Shown here: one piece after another, positions 8,101 through 16,664 of the stretch | Layout: each line of letters begins with the position of its first letter | Position numbering within the stretch: position 1 is the stretch's first letter | Notes under the pieces: model-generated | Seen by the model: the letters and a program-made list of their open reading frames with translations, nothing else | What the model was told of the DNA's origin: nothing | Database searches by the model: none | Source of the DNA: Acidobacteriota bacterium | Lineage (GTDB): Bacteria > Acidobacteriota > Blastocatellia > RBC074 | Direction: 5' to 3' | Length of the DNA stretch: 64,000 bases | Assembly: GCA_018269055.1 (NCBI GenBank) | Contig: JAFDVI010000039.1 | Location: 112,411-176,410, forward strand | Made by a program: the position numbers and the translations under genes

Positions 8101-9804
8101 ATGGAAGTTATGGACAAAGACCAGTGGGAAAAGATTGAAAAGATTTTTTATCAAGCCATAGAATTGCCCGATGGCGATCGCAAAGAATTTATCCAGCAAG
8201 CTTGCGCTGGCGATGAAGTCTTACACCGTGAAGTCCAAACTCTTCTGGAATCGAATCGTCGAACAGAAACCTTCCTGTATCCTCCAGCATCTGTGTCCCA
8301 ACGCCCTTCCGGCGCTTCTTCATTGCGGATGAAGCATTGTCCGAAATGCGGAAAGATTTATCCCACGCTCACGCGGATTTGCCAGGATGACCGGGAAATT
8401 CTTTCCTTGAAAGACCCCTATCATTTGCTGGGTTCCACGCTGGTGGACAAATACAAAATTCTGGCGCTGGTCGGTGTGGGCGGAATGGGAGCTGTGTATT
8501 GCGCTCAGCATCTTGGAATAGATCGTCGAGTTGCGCTGAAAATCCTGCAACCCAATCTAGCCATCGGCAATGAATACGTCATGGAGTTGTTTACACGCGA
8601 AGCCAAACTTGCCGGACGGCTGACGCACGAAAACATTGTGGACGTAAAAGACGCTGGCCAAACGCCTGATGGAATCGCGTACATTGCTATGGAATGGTTG
8701 GAAGGGCGAACGCTGGATGAAGAACTGGCCAGTCAGGGACGATTCGATTTTCAGCGCGCCATTGGCATCATACGGCAAATCGCGGTGGCGCTCAGCGTAG
8801 CGCATGCGGAACGGATCATTCATCGTGATTTGAAGCCCGCGAACATTATGCTTCTGGATACGCCTGATGGGCGTGATCAGGTCAAAGTGCTGGATTTCGG
8901 CATCGGCAAAATCCTGAGCGAAACCACGGCCAATTCTCCTGTTTCCGCCCTGGTCGGAACGCCGCAATATGCTTGTCCGGAGCAATTGACGGTGGGCGGC
9001 CACGTAGACGGACGTTCGGACATTTATTCGCTCGGCGTAATTTTTTACCGCCTGCTGGGAGGCGAATTGCCCTTCAAGTGCTCTTCGGTCAGCGAATTGC
9101 TGCAACTGCAATTAACCGGCACGCCGCCGTCGCTATTGGCCATCCGCTCTGAGACTCCTTTGGAAATTGACAAGCTGATCAATCGCATGATGGCGAAAGA
9201 TCCTGCTGAACGTCCTCAGAATGCGAGTGAATTGTCCAGGCTGTTGGATCGTATCCTGGCGGAACCGAAAGTCGCTGAGTCCGTCAGAACAAATGTGCGA
9301 GCAGCGAGGCTTTCGCCATCTGAACTTAGCCAGGTGAGTGTGGCGGAAACGCGCGTTTTCGCCGCCAAACCTGCTTGGCGAGGCAAACTGTTTCTGAGTT
9401 CCGCGGTCGTGCTTGCGATAATGATTGTTGCCGGGATTTATGGCTTGTATCGCTATCGTTCCGCCCAGCCTGTTTCGGAAGAGCCGAATTCTGTAGCTCC
9501 AACGCCTGCCGTTTCGCCGTCTCAGTCAGTGCCGGCGGTGGAATCCACGGCGACTCCTGGCTCCGAATTGGTGGGCGGCAAAGGGGGTTTTCCGTCTCCG
9601 ACAATCAATCAGGCGCAGTTGCTGGCCAAACAGCAAAAAGCTGCCGAACTGTTGAAACAGGCGCAGGCGTTGTACAAGCAGGGAGATTACCAAAACGCGC
9701 TTCGTGCGTGTGATGAATCGTTGAAGCTCAATCCGCGTCTAACCGAAGCTCATCAGCTTAAACAGAAGATCACTGAAATCCTGAGGATTTTGAACAACCG
9801 GTGA
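8101..9804 (+). CDS. Transmembrane Ser/Thr protein kinase with zinc-knuckle and C-terminal TPR
   Basis: A 567-residue receptor-like kinase. Residues 1-60 carry the helical N-terminal segment common to acidobacterial kinases (WEKIEKIFYQAIELP). A CPKCG...C zinc-knuckle lies at 80-94. The Hanks kinase domain (about 118-385) has all key residues: glycine loop GVGGMG, Lys147 (VALK), HRDLKPAN (Asp243), DFG (265-267) and CPEQ, so it should be active. A transmembrane helix (430-450) is followed by a Pro/Ser linker and a short TPR unit (about 515-560) outside the membrane. It sits between an ECF sigma factor and a secreted pseudo-caspase. A reasonable model is a sensor that passes an envelope signal to the sigma factor by phosphorylation; that is inference. 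Confidence 0.92.
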   Translation: MEVMDKDQWEKIEKIFYQAIELPDGDRKEFIQQACAGDEVLHREVQTLLESNRRTETFLYPPASVSQRPSGASSLRMKHCPKCGKIYPTLTRICQDDREILSLKDPYHLLGSTLVDKYKILALVGVGGMGAVYCAQHLGIDRRVALKILQPNLAIGNEYVMELFTREAKLAGRLTHENIVDVKDAGQTPDGIAYIAMEWLEGRTLDEELASQGRFDFQRAIGIIRQIAVALSVAHAERIIHRDLKPANIMLLDTPDGRDQVKVLDFGIGKILSETTANSPVSALVGTPQYACPEQLTVGGHVDGRSDIYSLGVIFYRLLGGELPFKCSSVSELLQLQLTGTPPSLLAIRSETPLEIDKLINRMMAKDPAERPQNASELSRLLDRILAEPKVAESVRTNVRAARLSPSELSQVSVAETRVFAAKPAWRGKLFLSSAVVLAIMIVAGIYGLYRYRSAQPVSEEPNSVAPTPAVSPSQSVPAVESTATPGSELVGGKGGFPSPTINQAQLLAKQQKAAELLKQAQALYKQGDYQNALRACDESLKLNPRLTEAHQLKQKITEILRILNNR

Positions 9805-9837
9805 GCGAATTTCCTTCTTCATATCGTGGAGGTGTCT

Positions 9838-12174
9838 ATGGCTCGAATTCTTTTGTTCCTCACGATCTTGACGTACCAGCCTTACTTGCCAGCGTCATTC
9901 ACTTCTGCATCGCCGCCGCTTGATTTGCAGTTGGTGTCGGTTGGCAGCTTTCGTCTCACCAGCATTCAAGATGACAAACCACTGACGGAGCGGCAGATTG
10001 AGGATTTGCTCAATGTTCCAATAGAAGACGAACAACTCGCTCGCCAAATTCTTCGGCGGGGAATTAGCTTCCGACTCACTCCTGAAAAGCTGGCTGGGTT
10101 GCTGAAGCTAGGCGTTGGAGAAAAAACCAGACAAGCACTGGAGGAGAAAGACGAACTTACGGCTTACGAAGGAGTATCCAAGGAAACGAATCCAGCGCGC
10201 CGAAAGAATCTGGCCAAGGAGTTTTTGCTTAAATATCCCAATAGCTTCAATAGCGAGAAGGTTACGGCGGAACTTCGGAACGCCGAGCTTGTTGAGTTTG
10301 AATTGGAGTTTCAGACGTTTTTCAGCAAACCTAACTCCGCCGGTTTGGAAAAAGTCTTGGCGCTGGGACGTGATTTGTTGCAACGAAACCCGGATGCTGT
10401 AGTGATTATACAAGTGATTCCCCGGCTTGCTGTGGCTACAGGCAAGGGAGTTATCGGCAATTTTTATGACAACCTGGAACAGAGTCGCGAATATGCGAAT
10501 CAGGCGCTCAAGCTTCTGGAAAATCCATCGCCGCCGCCGGGAATAAATCCTCAAACATACGATCAAATCCGTGCTTCCAATCTGTTCCTGGTTTACCAAA
10601 GTTTAGGGCTGTACCAATTGCGGCAATCCGATCCCGATCCGGATCAGGCAACCGCCCTGCTGACCAAAGCCGCCGATCTGGCGGCGGGTTCGAAGGGCGG
10701 ACTCAGCGCGAATGACTCCATTACCTTTTGGCTGCGCGCGCTGGCTCGCGATATGAAGCTCCAAAAACTGGGCGATGATTTTCGTCCCTTGCCGAAAGAA
10801 CAACGTCTTGGCAGGCAGGGGCAAACGCTATGTGCCGAGATGACTGCGTTAATCGGTCAACTGACTCCTGATTACTTGCAAGTCATTACTCTTAGCGCTC
10901 GTGCCGATTCTTCCCAGTCCCCCCAACTATCCCAATTGAGTGAACAAGCCAGCGAAGCGATCAAATTGCTGACGACTGGAGTTCGTTCCTGTACGGGCGG
11001 GCGTGGGAGTTTAATTGGCACATTGCCCGACGAAGAAAAGCGCGTTGCGCTGGTCATCGGCGTCGAAGACTATCTGGATGCACAGGCAGGCAAATTCAAC
11101 TTTGCGGCTGCTGATGCTCGCGATTTGGCCAATGTCCTGATCCAGCACGGCAGCTTTCGCAAAGAGCAGGTTGTTTTGCTGGCCACGGGCGAAGCCGCCG
11201 ATCATCAACCGATCCGCAACGTGATCCTGCGACAACTGGCGGAACTGCCCAAACGCGTTCCGCAGGATGGGTTGCTGCTGATTTATTTTGCCGGGCACAG
11301 TTTTGAACAGGGTGGAAAGTCGTATTTGTTGGCCGCTGATTCTTTTACAGGCAGCGAAAGTATTCTTGCGGACACCGCAATCAGCATTGAACAACTGAAA
11401 GAAAAAATTTTAGCCAGTGGAGTCGGGCAGGTCATGCTGATTTTCGATGCGTTCCGGCTTGCTCCGGTCAGCGAAAGCATCGTCCGCCAACTGTCCTTTG
11501 ATATTCGCAAAAACGAAGTGACAGCCTTTGCCACGCTGTTATCTGCCAGCGTAGACCAGCGCGCGCATGAATCTGCGGCTAACAAACACAGCCTGTTCAC
11601 CATCGCTTTACTCGAAGCCAGCAAAGGAAAAGCGGCCAGCAAAGCTCGCGGCGTAACCTTGGATGATCTGATCAAATATCTGGAAACCACAGTCCCCAGA
11701 AAAGCGGGAGCGGGCGCCGAACAGTTGCCGCAGGCGAAGGCAGAAGGCTACGAAAAAGAAGACCTGGTAATGTTTCAATCAACGAGCACCGTGCAAGCCG
11801 AATCCCGAAACCCCACTCCGTCCGAACTGATTCGCAATTCCAAAACCATTCAGGTGCGTTCCAGAAGCGTGTATATGAACAAGGCCATCCTGGAAGCGGA
11901 ACTGCGCAAGGTGCCTGAATTCCAATACCTGAAGCTGACGTTTGTTGAGGAAGGAAAAGAGCCGGATCTTGTCATTGAAATCAAATTGCCTGTTCTCACC
12001 TGGAATTGGAATTACACCGTGACGCATCGTACAAGTAATACAATTCTTGTCTCTGGCAAAATGAGAGGGCTGACAGATGACAGCGTTTCTCCCAATCTAG
12101 CCAAGGCCTTGGTGAAAAGCTTGCTCGACCTGCGCGATCCTGCTCAAAAAAGCGGTTCACAAAAAGAGAATTAG
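9838..12174 (+). CDS. Secreted caspase-fold (peptidase C14) protein lacking the catalytic cysteine
   Basis: A 778-residue protein with an N-terminal signal sequence. The first ~390 residues are helical and TPR-like (sequential NPDAVVIIQ, EYANQALKLLEN, ASNLFLVYQS segments). From about residue 401 a caspase-like p20 fold starts (KRVALVIGVEDYLD, AAADARDLANVL). The catalytic His487 is present in LIYFAGHS. The expected DAC[RS] motif reads DAFR, so the nucleophile position is Phe539; the His-to-nucleophile spacing of 52 matches the family. The rest of the fold (LLSASVDQRAHES, SLFTIALLEA) is intact, so this looks like a maintained pseudoenzyme. A strong GGAGGTG places the start at ATG 9838 rather than GTG 9826. 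It lies 33 nt after the kinase and is probably in the same operon. Confidence 0.85.
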   Translation: MARILLFLTILTYQPYLPASFTSASPPLDLQLVSVGSFRLTSIQDDKPLTERQIEDLLNVPIEDEQLARQILRRGISFRLTPEKLAGLLKLGVGEKTRQALEEKDELTAYEGVSKETNPARRKNLAKEFLLKYPNSFNSEKVTAELRNAELVEFELEFQTFFSKPNSAGLEKVLALGRDLLQRNPDAVVIIQVIPRLAVATGKGVIGNFYDNLEQSREYANQALKLLENPSPPPGINPQTYDQIRASNLFLVYQSLGLYQLRQSDPDPDQATALLTKAADLAAGSKGGLSANDSITFWLRALARDMKLQKLGDDFRPLPKEQRLGRQGQTLCAEMTALIGQLTPDYLQVITLSARADSSQSPQLSQLSEQASEAIKLLTTGVRSCTGGRGSLIGTLPDEEKRVALVIGVEDYLDAQAGKFNFAAADARDLANVLIQHGSFRKEQVVLLATGEAADHQPIRNVILRQLAELPKRVPQDGLLLIYFAGHSFEQGGKSYLLAADSFTGSESILADTAISIEQLKEKILASGVGQVMLIFDAFRLAPVSESIVRQLSFDIRKNEVTAFATLLSASVDQRAHESAANKHSLFTIALLEASKGKAASKARGVTLDDLIKYLETTVPRKAGAGAEQLPQAKAEGYEKEDLVMFQSTSTVQAESRNPTPSELIRNSKTIQVRSRSVYMNKAILEAELRKVPEFQYLKLTFVEEGKEPDLVIEIKLPVLTWNWNYTVTHRTSNTILVSGKMRGLTDDSVSPNLAKALVKSLLDLRDPAQKSGSQKEN

Positions 12175-12248
12175 CCGATTGAGAGGGCAGGACATCATTC
12201 GATATAGCCTGCACAGATGTTACTTTATGTTGATGAAAACAGAAGGTT

Positions 12249-13409
12249 TTAAACCTCCACGCCACGTTTGCCGAAGAATTCCTTTAAGGCCGGATAGACA
12301 TCTTCCTTGTCATCAATGCGCACACCGATGAAGCGATCCTGGTTTTTCAGCCGGTCGTTGAAGATCGAAAGCAACGCGCCGGAGCTTCGGCGATACGTGG
12401 CCATGCCTTCTTCGCCGATTTCTCCGTACCCGAACAGGTTGCAGGTTTCGATCAACTGGTCGGCCAATTTCACAGCGTCTTCGTTGTCGGAGTAGTAATT
12501 GTCGCCGTCAGAAAAGTGAAAGGGATAAACGTTCCAATCGCGGGGCGGAAAGCGTTCGGCAATGATGTCCAGCGCCAGTTTGTAAGCTGAGCTGACGACC
12601 GTGCCGCCGGATTCGCCCTGGGTGAAGAACTGCTCCTCGTTGACCTCTTTGGCTTCGGTGTGGTGACTGATGAACACGATTTCGACGCTGTCGTATTTCG
12701 TCCGCAGAAAGCGAACCATCCAGAAAAAGAAACTGCGCGCGATGTATTTTTTGAACTCACCCATCGAACCGGAAACGTCCATCATTGCGATGACCGCGGC
12801 GTTGGATTCAAACCGGATTTCGTCTTCCCAGCTTTTGAACCGCATGTCTTCTTTTCTGAAGCCGCCGATTTTGGCCTGGCCCTTTTCGCGGGCGTTGCGG
12901 CGAATGTTTTCCAGAATCGTGCGACGTTTGTCCAGGTTTGAAAGAACGCCGGTACGGCGGATTTCCGTGAATCGTGTGGTTTTTGAAGGCACGGCGCGCC
13001 GGGCTTTGTCTTCCAAAAAGGGAAGTTGCAGGTCTTCAAAAATCATCGCGGCGATTTCGTCAATTTCCACATCGGCTTCGTAATAATCCTGTCCGGGACT
13101 GTCGCCGCCTTGCCCTGTGCCCTGGCCTTGTCCTTGTTGATCTTCGCGGGCGATCACATCGCCGACTTGGGTTTTGCCGTCTCCCTGGCCGACGTGTTTG
13201 CGCTTGCGATAATCGAAGCGGAATTTGTATTCATCCAGCGCGCGCATCGGCACTTTGACGGTTTTTCGCCCGTTCGACAGGATGATAGATTCGTTGGAAA
13301 CGATCGAGCCGAGATTTTTTTTGATGGCATCTTTGATGCGCTCTTTGTGGCGATCCTGGTCAATGATGCCTTTGCGTTGTAACGACCAATCATTGCGTTG
13401 GACTGACAT
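12249..13409 (-). CDS. yhbH: DUF444 / YhbH (YeaH) family protein
   Basis: A 386-residue protein of the YeaH/YhbH family. Signatures: the N-terminal HKERIKDAIKKNL segment, basic KFRFDYRKRKHVGQG, a Gln/Gly-rich low-complexity region (about 90-110), and a C-terminal von Willebrand A-like domain with a MIDAS motif (DVSGSMGEFKKY) and TQGESGGTVVSSAY. It lies 85 bp downstream of prkA on the same strand, the standard yeaG-yeaH pairing. In other bacteria the pair works with the SpoVR family protein YcgB in stationary-phase or nitrogen-stress survival. No SpoVR gene is visible in the window. The symbol follows family usage, not a proven orthology. Confidence 0.92.
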   Translation of the reverse strand: MSVQRNDWSLQRKGIIDQDRHKERIKDAIKKNLGSIVSNESIILSNGRKTVKVPMRALDEYKFRFDYRKRKHVGQGDGKTQVGDVIAREDQQGQGQGTGQGGDSPGQDYYEADVEIDEIAAMIFEDLQLPFLEDKARRAVPSKTTRFTEIRRTGVLSNLDKRRTILENIRRNAREKGQAKIGGFRKEDMRFKSWEDEIRFESNAAVIAMMDVSGSMGEFKKYIARSFFFWMVRFLRTKYDSVEIVFISHHTEAKEVNEEQFFTQGESGGTVVSSAYKLALDIIAERFPPRDWNVYPFHFSDGDNYYSDNEDAVKLADQLIETCNLFGYGEIGEEGMATYRRSSGALLSIFNDRLKNQDRFIGVRIDDKEDVYPALKEFFGKRGVEV

Positions 13410-13494
13410 AATGCTTGAGCAAACGAAAACGCCCGCGCTCTCTTTGTTAGGAAAGTACGGGCAAAGTTTTTGGGAGAATTGCTTGCCCGCACAA

Positions 13495-15426
13495 TTAGCG
13501 CGACAGCAGGGTACCGACGTAACTCAGCAATTCATTTGCGCAGACCGTGCAATAGCCGTGATCGGTCACCAGTCGGTCAATGACTTCATTGATGCGGCGA
13601 AGCTGATCGGCGTCGGGCGTTTTGGTTGACGTCGTGATTTTCACCACGTCTTTCAAGTCGGCAAAGATTTTCTTTTCGATGGCCTCTTTCAACCGTTCGT
13701 GCGAGTTGTAATCGAAGTGCTTGCCTTTGCGCGAATACGAAGAAATGCGGATCAGAATTTCCTGCCGGAAGGTGTTCTTGGCGTTTTCGGAAATTCCGAT
13801 TTGCTCTTCGATGGAGCGCATCAGCCGTTCATCGGCTTCCAACTCTTCTTCGGTGATCGGGTCTTTCAGCTTTTCCTTGTTGCAGTATGCTTCGACGTTG
13901 TCGAGATAGGCGTTGCACATGTTTTTCGCCATCTCTTCAAACGAATACACGAATGCGCGCTGCACTTCGGTTTTGGCGATTTGATCGTATTCGCGGCGAG
14001 CCTGCGAGATCAGATTCAGATAGCGTTCTCGTTCTTCAGCTTTGATGCCCGTATGCTGGTCGAAACCATTTTTGATCGTCAACAGAGCGTCCAGCGGATT
14101 AATGCAGGTGATGTTTTCCCGCACCAATGCATTCGACAACCGATTGATGATGTAGCGAGGCGAAATGCCGTCCATGCCTTCGCGCACGGTTTCATCTCTC
14201 AACTCTTTGACGTCCTTCGATTTGAACCCTTCAACGTCTTCGCCGTCATACAGCTTCATCTTTTTGACGATGTCCACGTTGGCTTTCTTCGGTTCTTCCA
14301 ACCGGGACATGACGGCAAACATGGCCGCGACTTTCAACGTATTCGGCGCAATGTGAATGTTGCGCATGGCTTCGGATTGTTTGAGCAGCTTGTCGTAAAT
14401 GCGCTCTTCCTGGGTGACCTTCAGGTTGTAGGGAACCTTGACCATGATGATGCGGTCTTGCAGGGCTTCGGATTTGCGATTGCCGACAAAAGCCGTGTAT
14501 TCGTTTTCGTTGGTGTGCGACGCAATGACTTCATCGGCGTAAATCATGGCAAAGCGGCCGGTTTTGATGTTCTGTTCCTGGGAAAGAGTCAACAATGAAT
14601 ACAGGAATTTTTCGTCGCACTTGAGGATTTCGATGAATTCCATCATCCCGCGATTGGAGATGTTTAGTTCGCCGTCGAAACGATATGCGCGCGGGTCGGA
14701 TTCGACTCCGATTTCGCCAATGGTCGAAAGGTCAATTGAACCAGTCAGTTCGGTGATGTCCTGGGATTTAGGATCGCTGGGCGCGAACGTGCCGATGCCA
14801 ATGCGGTCTTTTTCGGAAAACGCGATACGGGTGACCAGCATATCTTCGTGTTTACCGTGGTAGACGTGTTCCAGATTGTACCGGCACTGTGGACACAGTT
14901 CGCCTTCGATGTACAAACCGTAATGTCTTTCGATTTCCGGACGGAGTTCCAGGGGAATCAAATGCAACGGTTCTTCGTGCATCGGGCAGCCTTTGATCGC
15001 GTACAGGGCTCCCGCATCGGTGCGCGTCCATTGCTCCAATCCGCGCTTCAACATGGTGACGATGGTGGATTTTCCGCCGCCAACAGGCCCCATCAACAAC
15101 AGAATTCGTTTGCGAACTTCCAATCGCTGAGCGGCCGATTTGAAATACTCAACGATTTTGGCAATCGGTTCCTCGATGCCGAACAATTCATCGCTGAAAA
15201 ACTTATAGCGAGTCAACTCGTCGCGCGTACCTTCGGCGATTTTTTCGACGCCCGCCGCCAAAATCATGTCGCAAATGCGTGCGTGCGAAAGCGCGGCAAT
15301 TCGCGGATTTTGGGCAACCAGTTCGAAGTAATCGCGAAAGGTTCCTTCCCAAACCAAACGCTCTCGTTCGCGCCTATGCGCTTCGAGCAGCTCGCTGAGA
15401 CTTAACTTCTTATCTTGCTCTGCCAT
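13495..15426 (-). CDS. prkA: PrkA-type AAA+ serine protein kinase (YeaG)
   Basis: A 643-residue PrkA family protein. The N-terminal two-thirds is an AAA+ core with Walker A at residues 113-121 (GPVGGGKST) and the family-specific CPMHEEPLHL and CPQCRYNLEHVYHG segments. The C-terminal part carries the PrkA kinase-like region. It ends in a Cys pair (GYCTVCANELLSYVG). The start at 15426 was chosen because AGGAG lies 9 nt upstream and the protein then begins at the conserved LSELLEAHRRERERLVWEGTF; the frame upstream to 15552 looks like leader. Together with the DUF444 gene downstream it forms the yeaG-yeaH module linked to general stress adaptation. A sigma70-like promoter candidate lies ~245 nt upstream. 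Confidence 0.93.
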   Translation of the reverse strand: MAEQDKKLSLSELLEAHRRERERLVWEGTFRDYFELVAQNPRIAALSHARICDMILAAGVEKIAEGTRDELTRYKFFSDELFGIEEPIAKIVEYFKSAAQRLEVRKRILLLMGPVGGGKSTIVTMLKRGLEQWTRTDAGALYAIKGCPMHEEPLHLIPLELRPEIERHYGLYIEGELCPQCRYNLEHVYHGKHEDMLVTRIAFSEKDRIGIGTFAPSDPKSQDITELTGSIDLSTIGEIGVESDPRAYRFDGELNISNRGMMEFIEILKCDEKFLYSLLTLSQEQNIKTGRFAMIYADEVIASHTNENEYTAFVGNRKSEALQDRIIMVKVPYNLKVTQEERIYDKLLKQSEAMRNIHIAPNTLKVAAMFAVMSRLEEPKKANVDIVKKMKLYDGEDVEGFKSKDVKELRDETVREGMDGISPRYIINRLSNALVRENITCINPLDALLTIKNGFDQHTGIKAEERERYLNLISQARREYDQIAKTEVQRAFVYSFEEMAKNMCNAYLDNVEAYCNKEKLKDPITEEELEADERLMRSIEEQIGISENAKNTFRQEILIRISSYSRKGKHFDYNSHERLKEAIEKKIFADLKDVVKITTSTKTPDADQLRRINEVIDRLVTDHGYCTVCANELLSYVGTLLSR

Positions 15427-15731
15427 GCTGCTACTCCTAGGCCGCCGGTTTTGCTGTTCAGGGTTGAAAACCGACAGCCTGTTGTGGGTTTTCGTTATTC
15501 CCGGGCGGGTGAGCCGGGATTTTAGAGAAGGAATCACGCCGTTCTCGTTCAAGGGGGACGGCGGAAATTGTCTGTTTCAGTTTCGCTTTTCAATTTCCCG
15601 GGCCAAATCCGAATCGCTCTTTCTGTGTCTCAAAAGCCCGGTCGGGTAACCTGTATCTGTGGCGCTGGCAGTATAGCACAGCCTTTAGGGTTGCAATGAC
15701 TGGCAGATCTCTAAAATTTGTGTGGCCGAAG
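15427..15731. other. Leader region of prkA and 3' end of truB
   Basis: About 305 bp between truB (ends here) and prkA (starts here), both on the minus strand. No gene is visible. It holds the prkA ribosome site, a CCCGG...CCGGG inverted repeat near 15510-15533 and the promoter candidate described separately. Confidence 0.5.
15670..15696 (-). promoter_or_regulatory. Candidate sigma70 promoter for prkA
   Basis: On the minus strand TTGCAA (15691-15696) is followed 15 nt later by TATACT (15670-15675). The -10 is good and the spacer slightly short. Transcription from here would give a ~235-nt 5' leader before the prkA start. This is a by-eye match only. Confidence 0.35.
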
Positions 15732-16664
15732 CTAGCCAGATACTTCTGTTGGTGCAACAAGCACCAGTCGTGGACGCCAAAGAGTTTGATCGGCATCATA
15801 TTCCGCAATTGCCACCAAGTTCCGCTCGCCATCGCAAAGTTTCGCTTTTGCTCCATTGCTCAGATTCGTTGTGCGGCCAATGGAACGACCGTGCGCAATG
15901 ATTTTGCACTCTTCCGCGGTCAACACGATTTCGGGTAGTTCGATTGCCTCGGACATCGGAATTAGAATTTCGCCAAGTCCATTTTGCTCAATCACTTCGC
16001 TTAATCGTTCCAGCGAAACGGCTTTTGCCAAAGTGCAGGAACCGGCTCGCGTTCGCCGAAGTGAAATCAAATGTGCGCCGACGCCAAGTTGTTTTCCAAT
16101 GTCTTCAGCCAGCGTGCGCACATATGTTCCGGTGGTACAGACGACACGAAAAGTAAAGTCTTGATCGGAATCAGGTTCGGCAGACTCAACCAGTTCCAGT
16201 TCCTTGATTTCAATTTCGATAGGCTGTCGTTCGATTTGCTCGCCGCGCCGCGCCAGTTGATGTAACCGCACGCCCGCGACTTTCTTTGCTGAATACATCG
16301 GCGGAATTTGACGAATGCGTCCGCGAAAATGTTTCAGAGCTTCTCGCACTTGCTCAGACGTAATGTGGCAGGCATCGGTGACAGGTAACAAAGGTTCGCC
16401 GGTCAGATCGCCCGTGTCGGTGGCAAATCCCAGCCGCATTGTTGCCTGATACTCTTTTTCATCGCTGGTCAGAAATTGCACCAATCGCGTTGCTCGATTG
16501 ATACACACCACCAAAACGCCGGTCGCAAATGGATCGAGTGTGCCGGTGTGCCCCACGCGCCGAGTCCGCATAATTTTCCGTACCTTCGCCACCACATCGT
16601 GAGAAGTCCAACCGGCAGGTTTGTCTAGGATCAAAATTCCTTCAGCGGATTGCGAATTTGTCAT
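15732..16664 (-). CDS. truB: tRNA pseudouridine(55) synthase TruB
   Basis: A 310-residue enzyme that isomerises U55 in the T-loop of tRNAs. The N-terminus is typical (GILILDKPAGWTSHDVV) and the catalytic motif GHTGTLDPFATG contains Asp44. RIRQIPPMYSAKKVAG and TYVRTLAEDIGKQLG are also family motifs, and the C-terminal PUA-like extension is present. The start at 16664 fits the usual length before the GILILDKP motif; in-frame ATGs upstream (16688, 16703) are possible, and no candidate has a good ribosome site. With this start the gene overlaps the upstream unknown gene by 23 nt, suggesting translational coupling. The usual neighbours rbfA, infB and rpsO are absent. Confidence 0.93.
   Translation of the reverse strand: MTNSQSAEGILILDKPAGWTSHDVVAKVRKIMRTRRVGHTGTLDPFATGVLVVCINRATRLVQFLTSDEKEYQATMRLGFATDTGDLTGEPLLPVTDACHITSEQVREALKHFRGRIRQIPPMYSAKKVAGVRLHQLARRGEQIERQPIEIEIKELELVESAEPDSDQDFTFRVVCTTGTYVRTLAEDIGKQLGVGAHLISLRRTRAGSCTLAKAVSLERLSEVIEQNGLGEILIPMSEAIELPEIVLTAEECKIIAHGRSIGRTTNLSNGAKAKLCDGERNLVAIAEYDADQTLWRPRLVLVAPTEVSG

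Noticed and set aside
9838..12174. Antiphage caspase/gasdermin-type defence gene
   Set aside because: No gasdermin, reverse transcriptase or other effector is near; the protein is exported and lacks the catalytic Cys.
13699..14598. 299-codon frame on the plus strand opposite prkA
   Set aside because: Low-complexity Phe/Val/Arg-rich product typical of antisense frames; prkA motifs are clear on the other strand.
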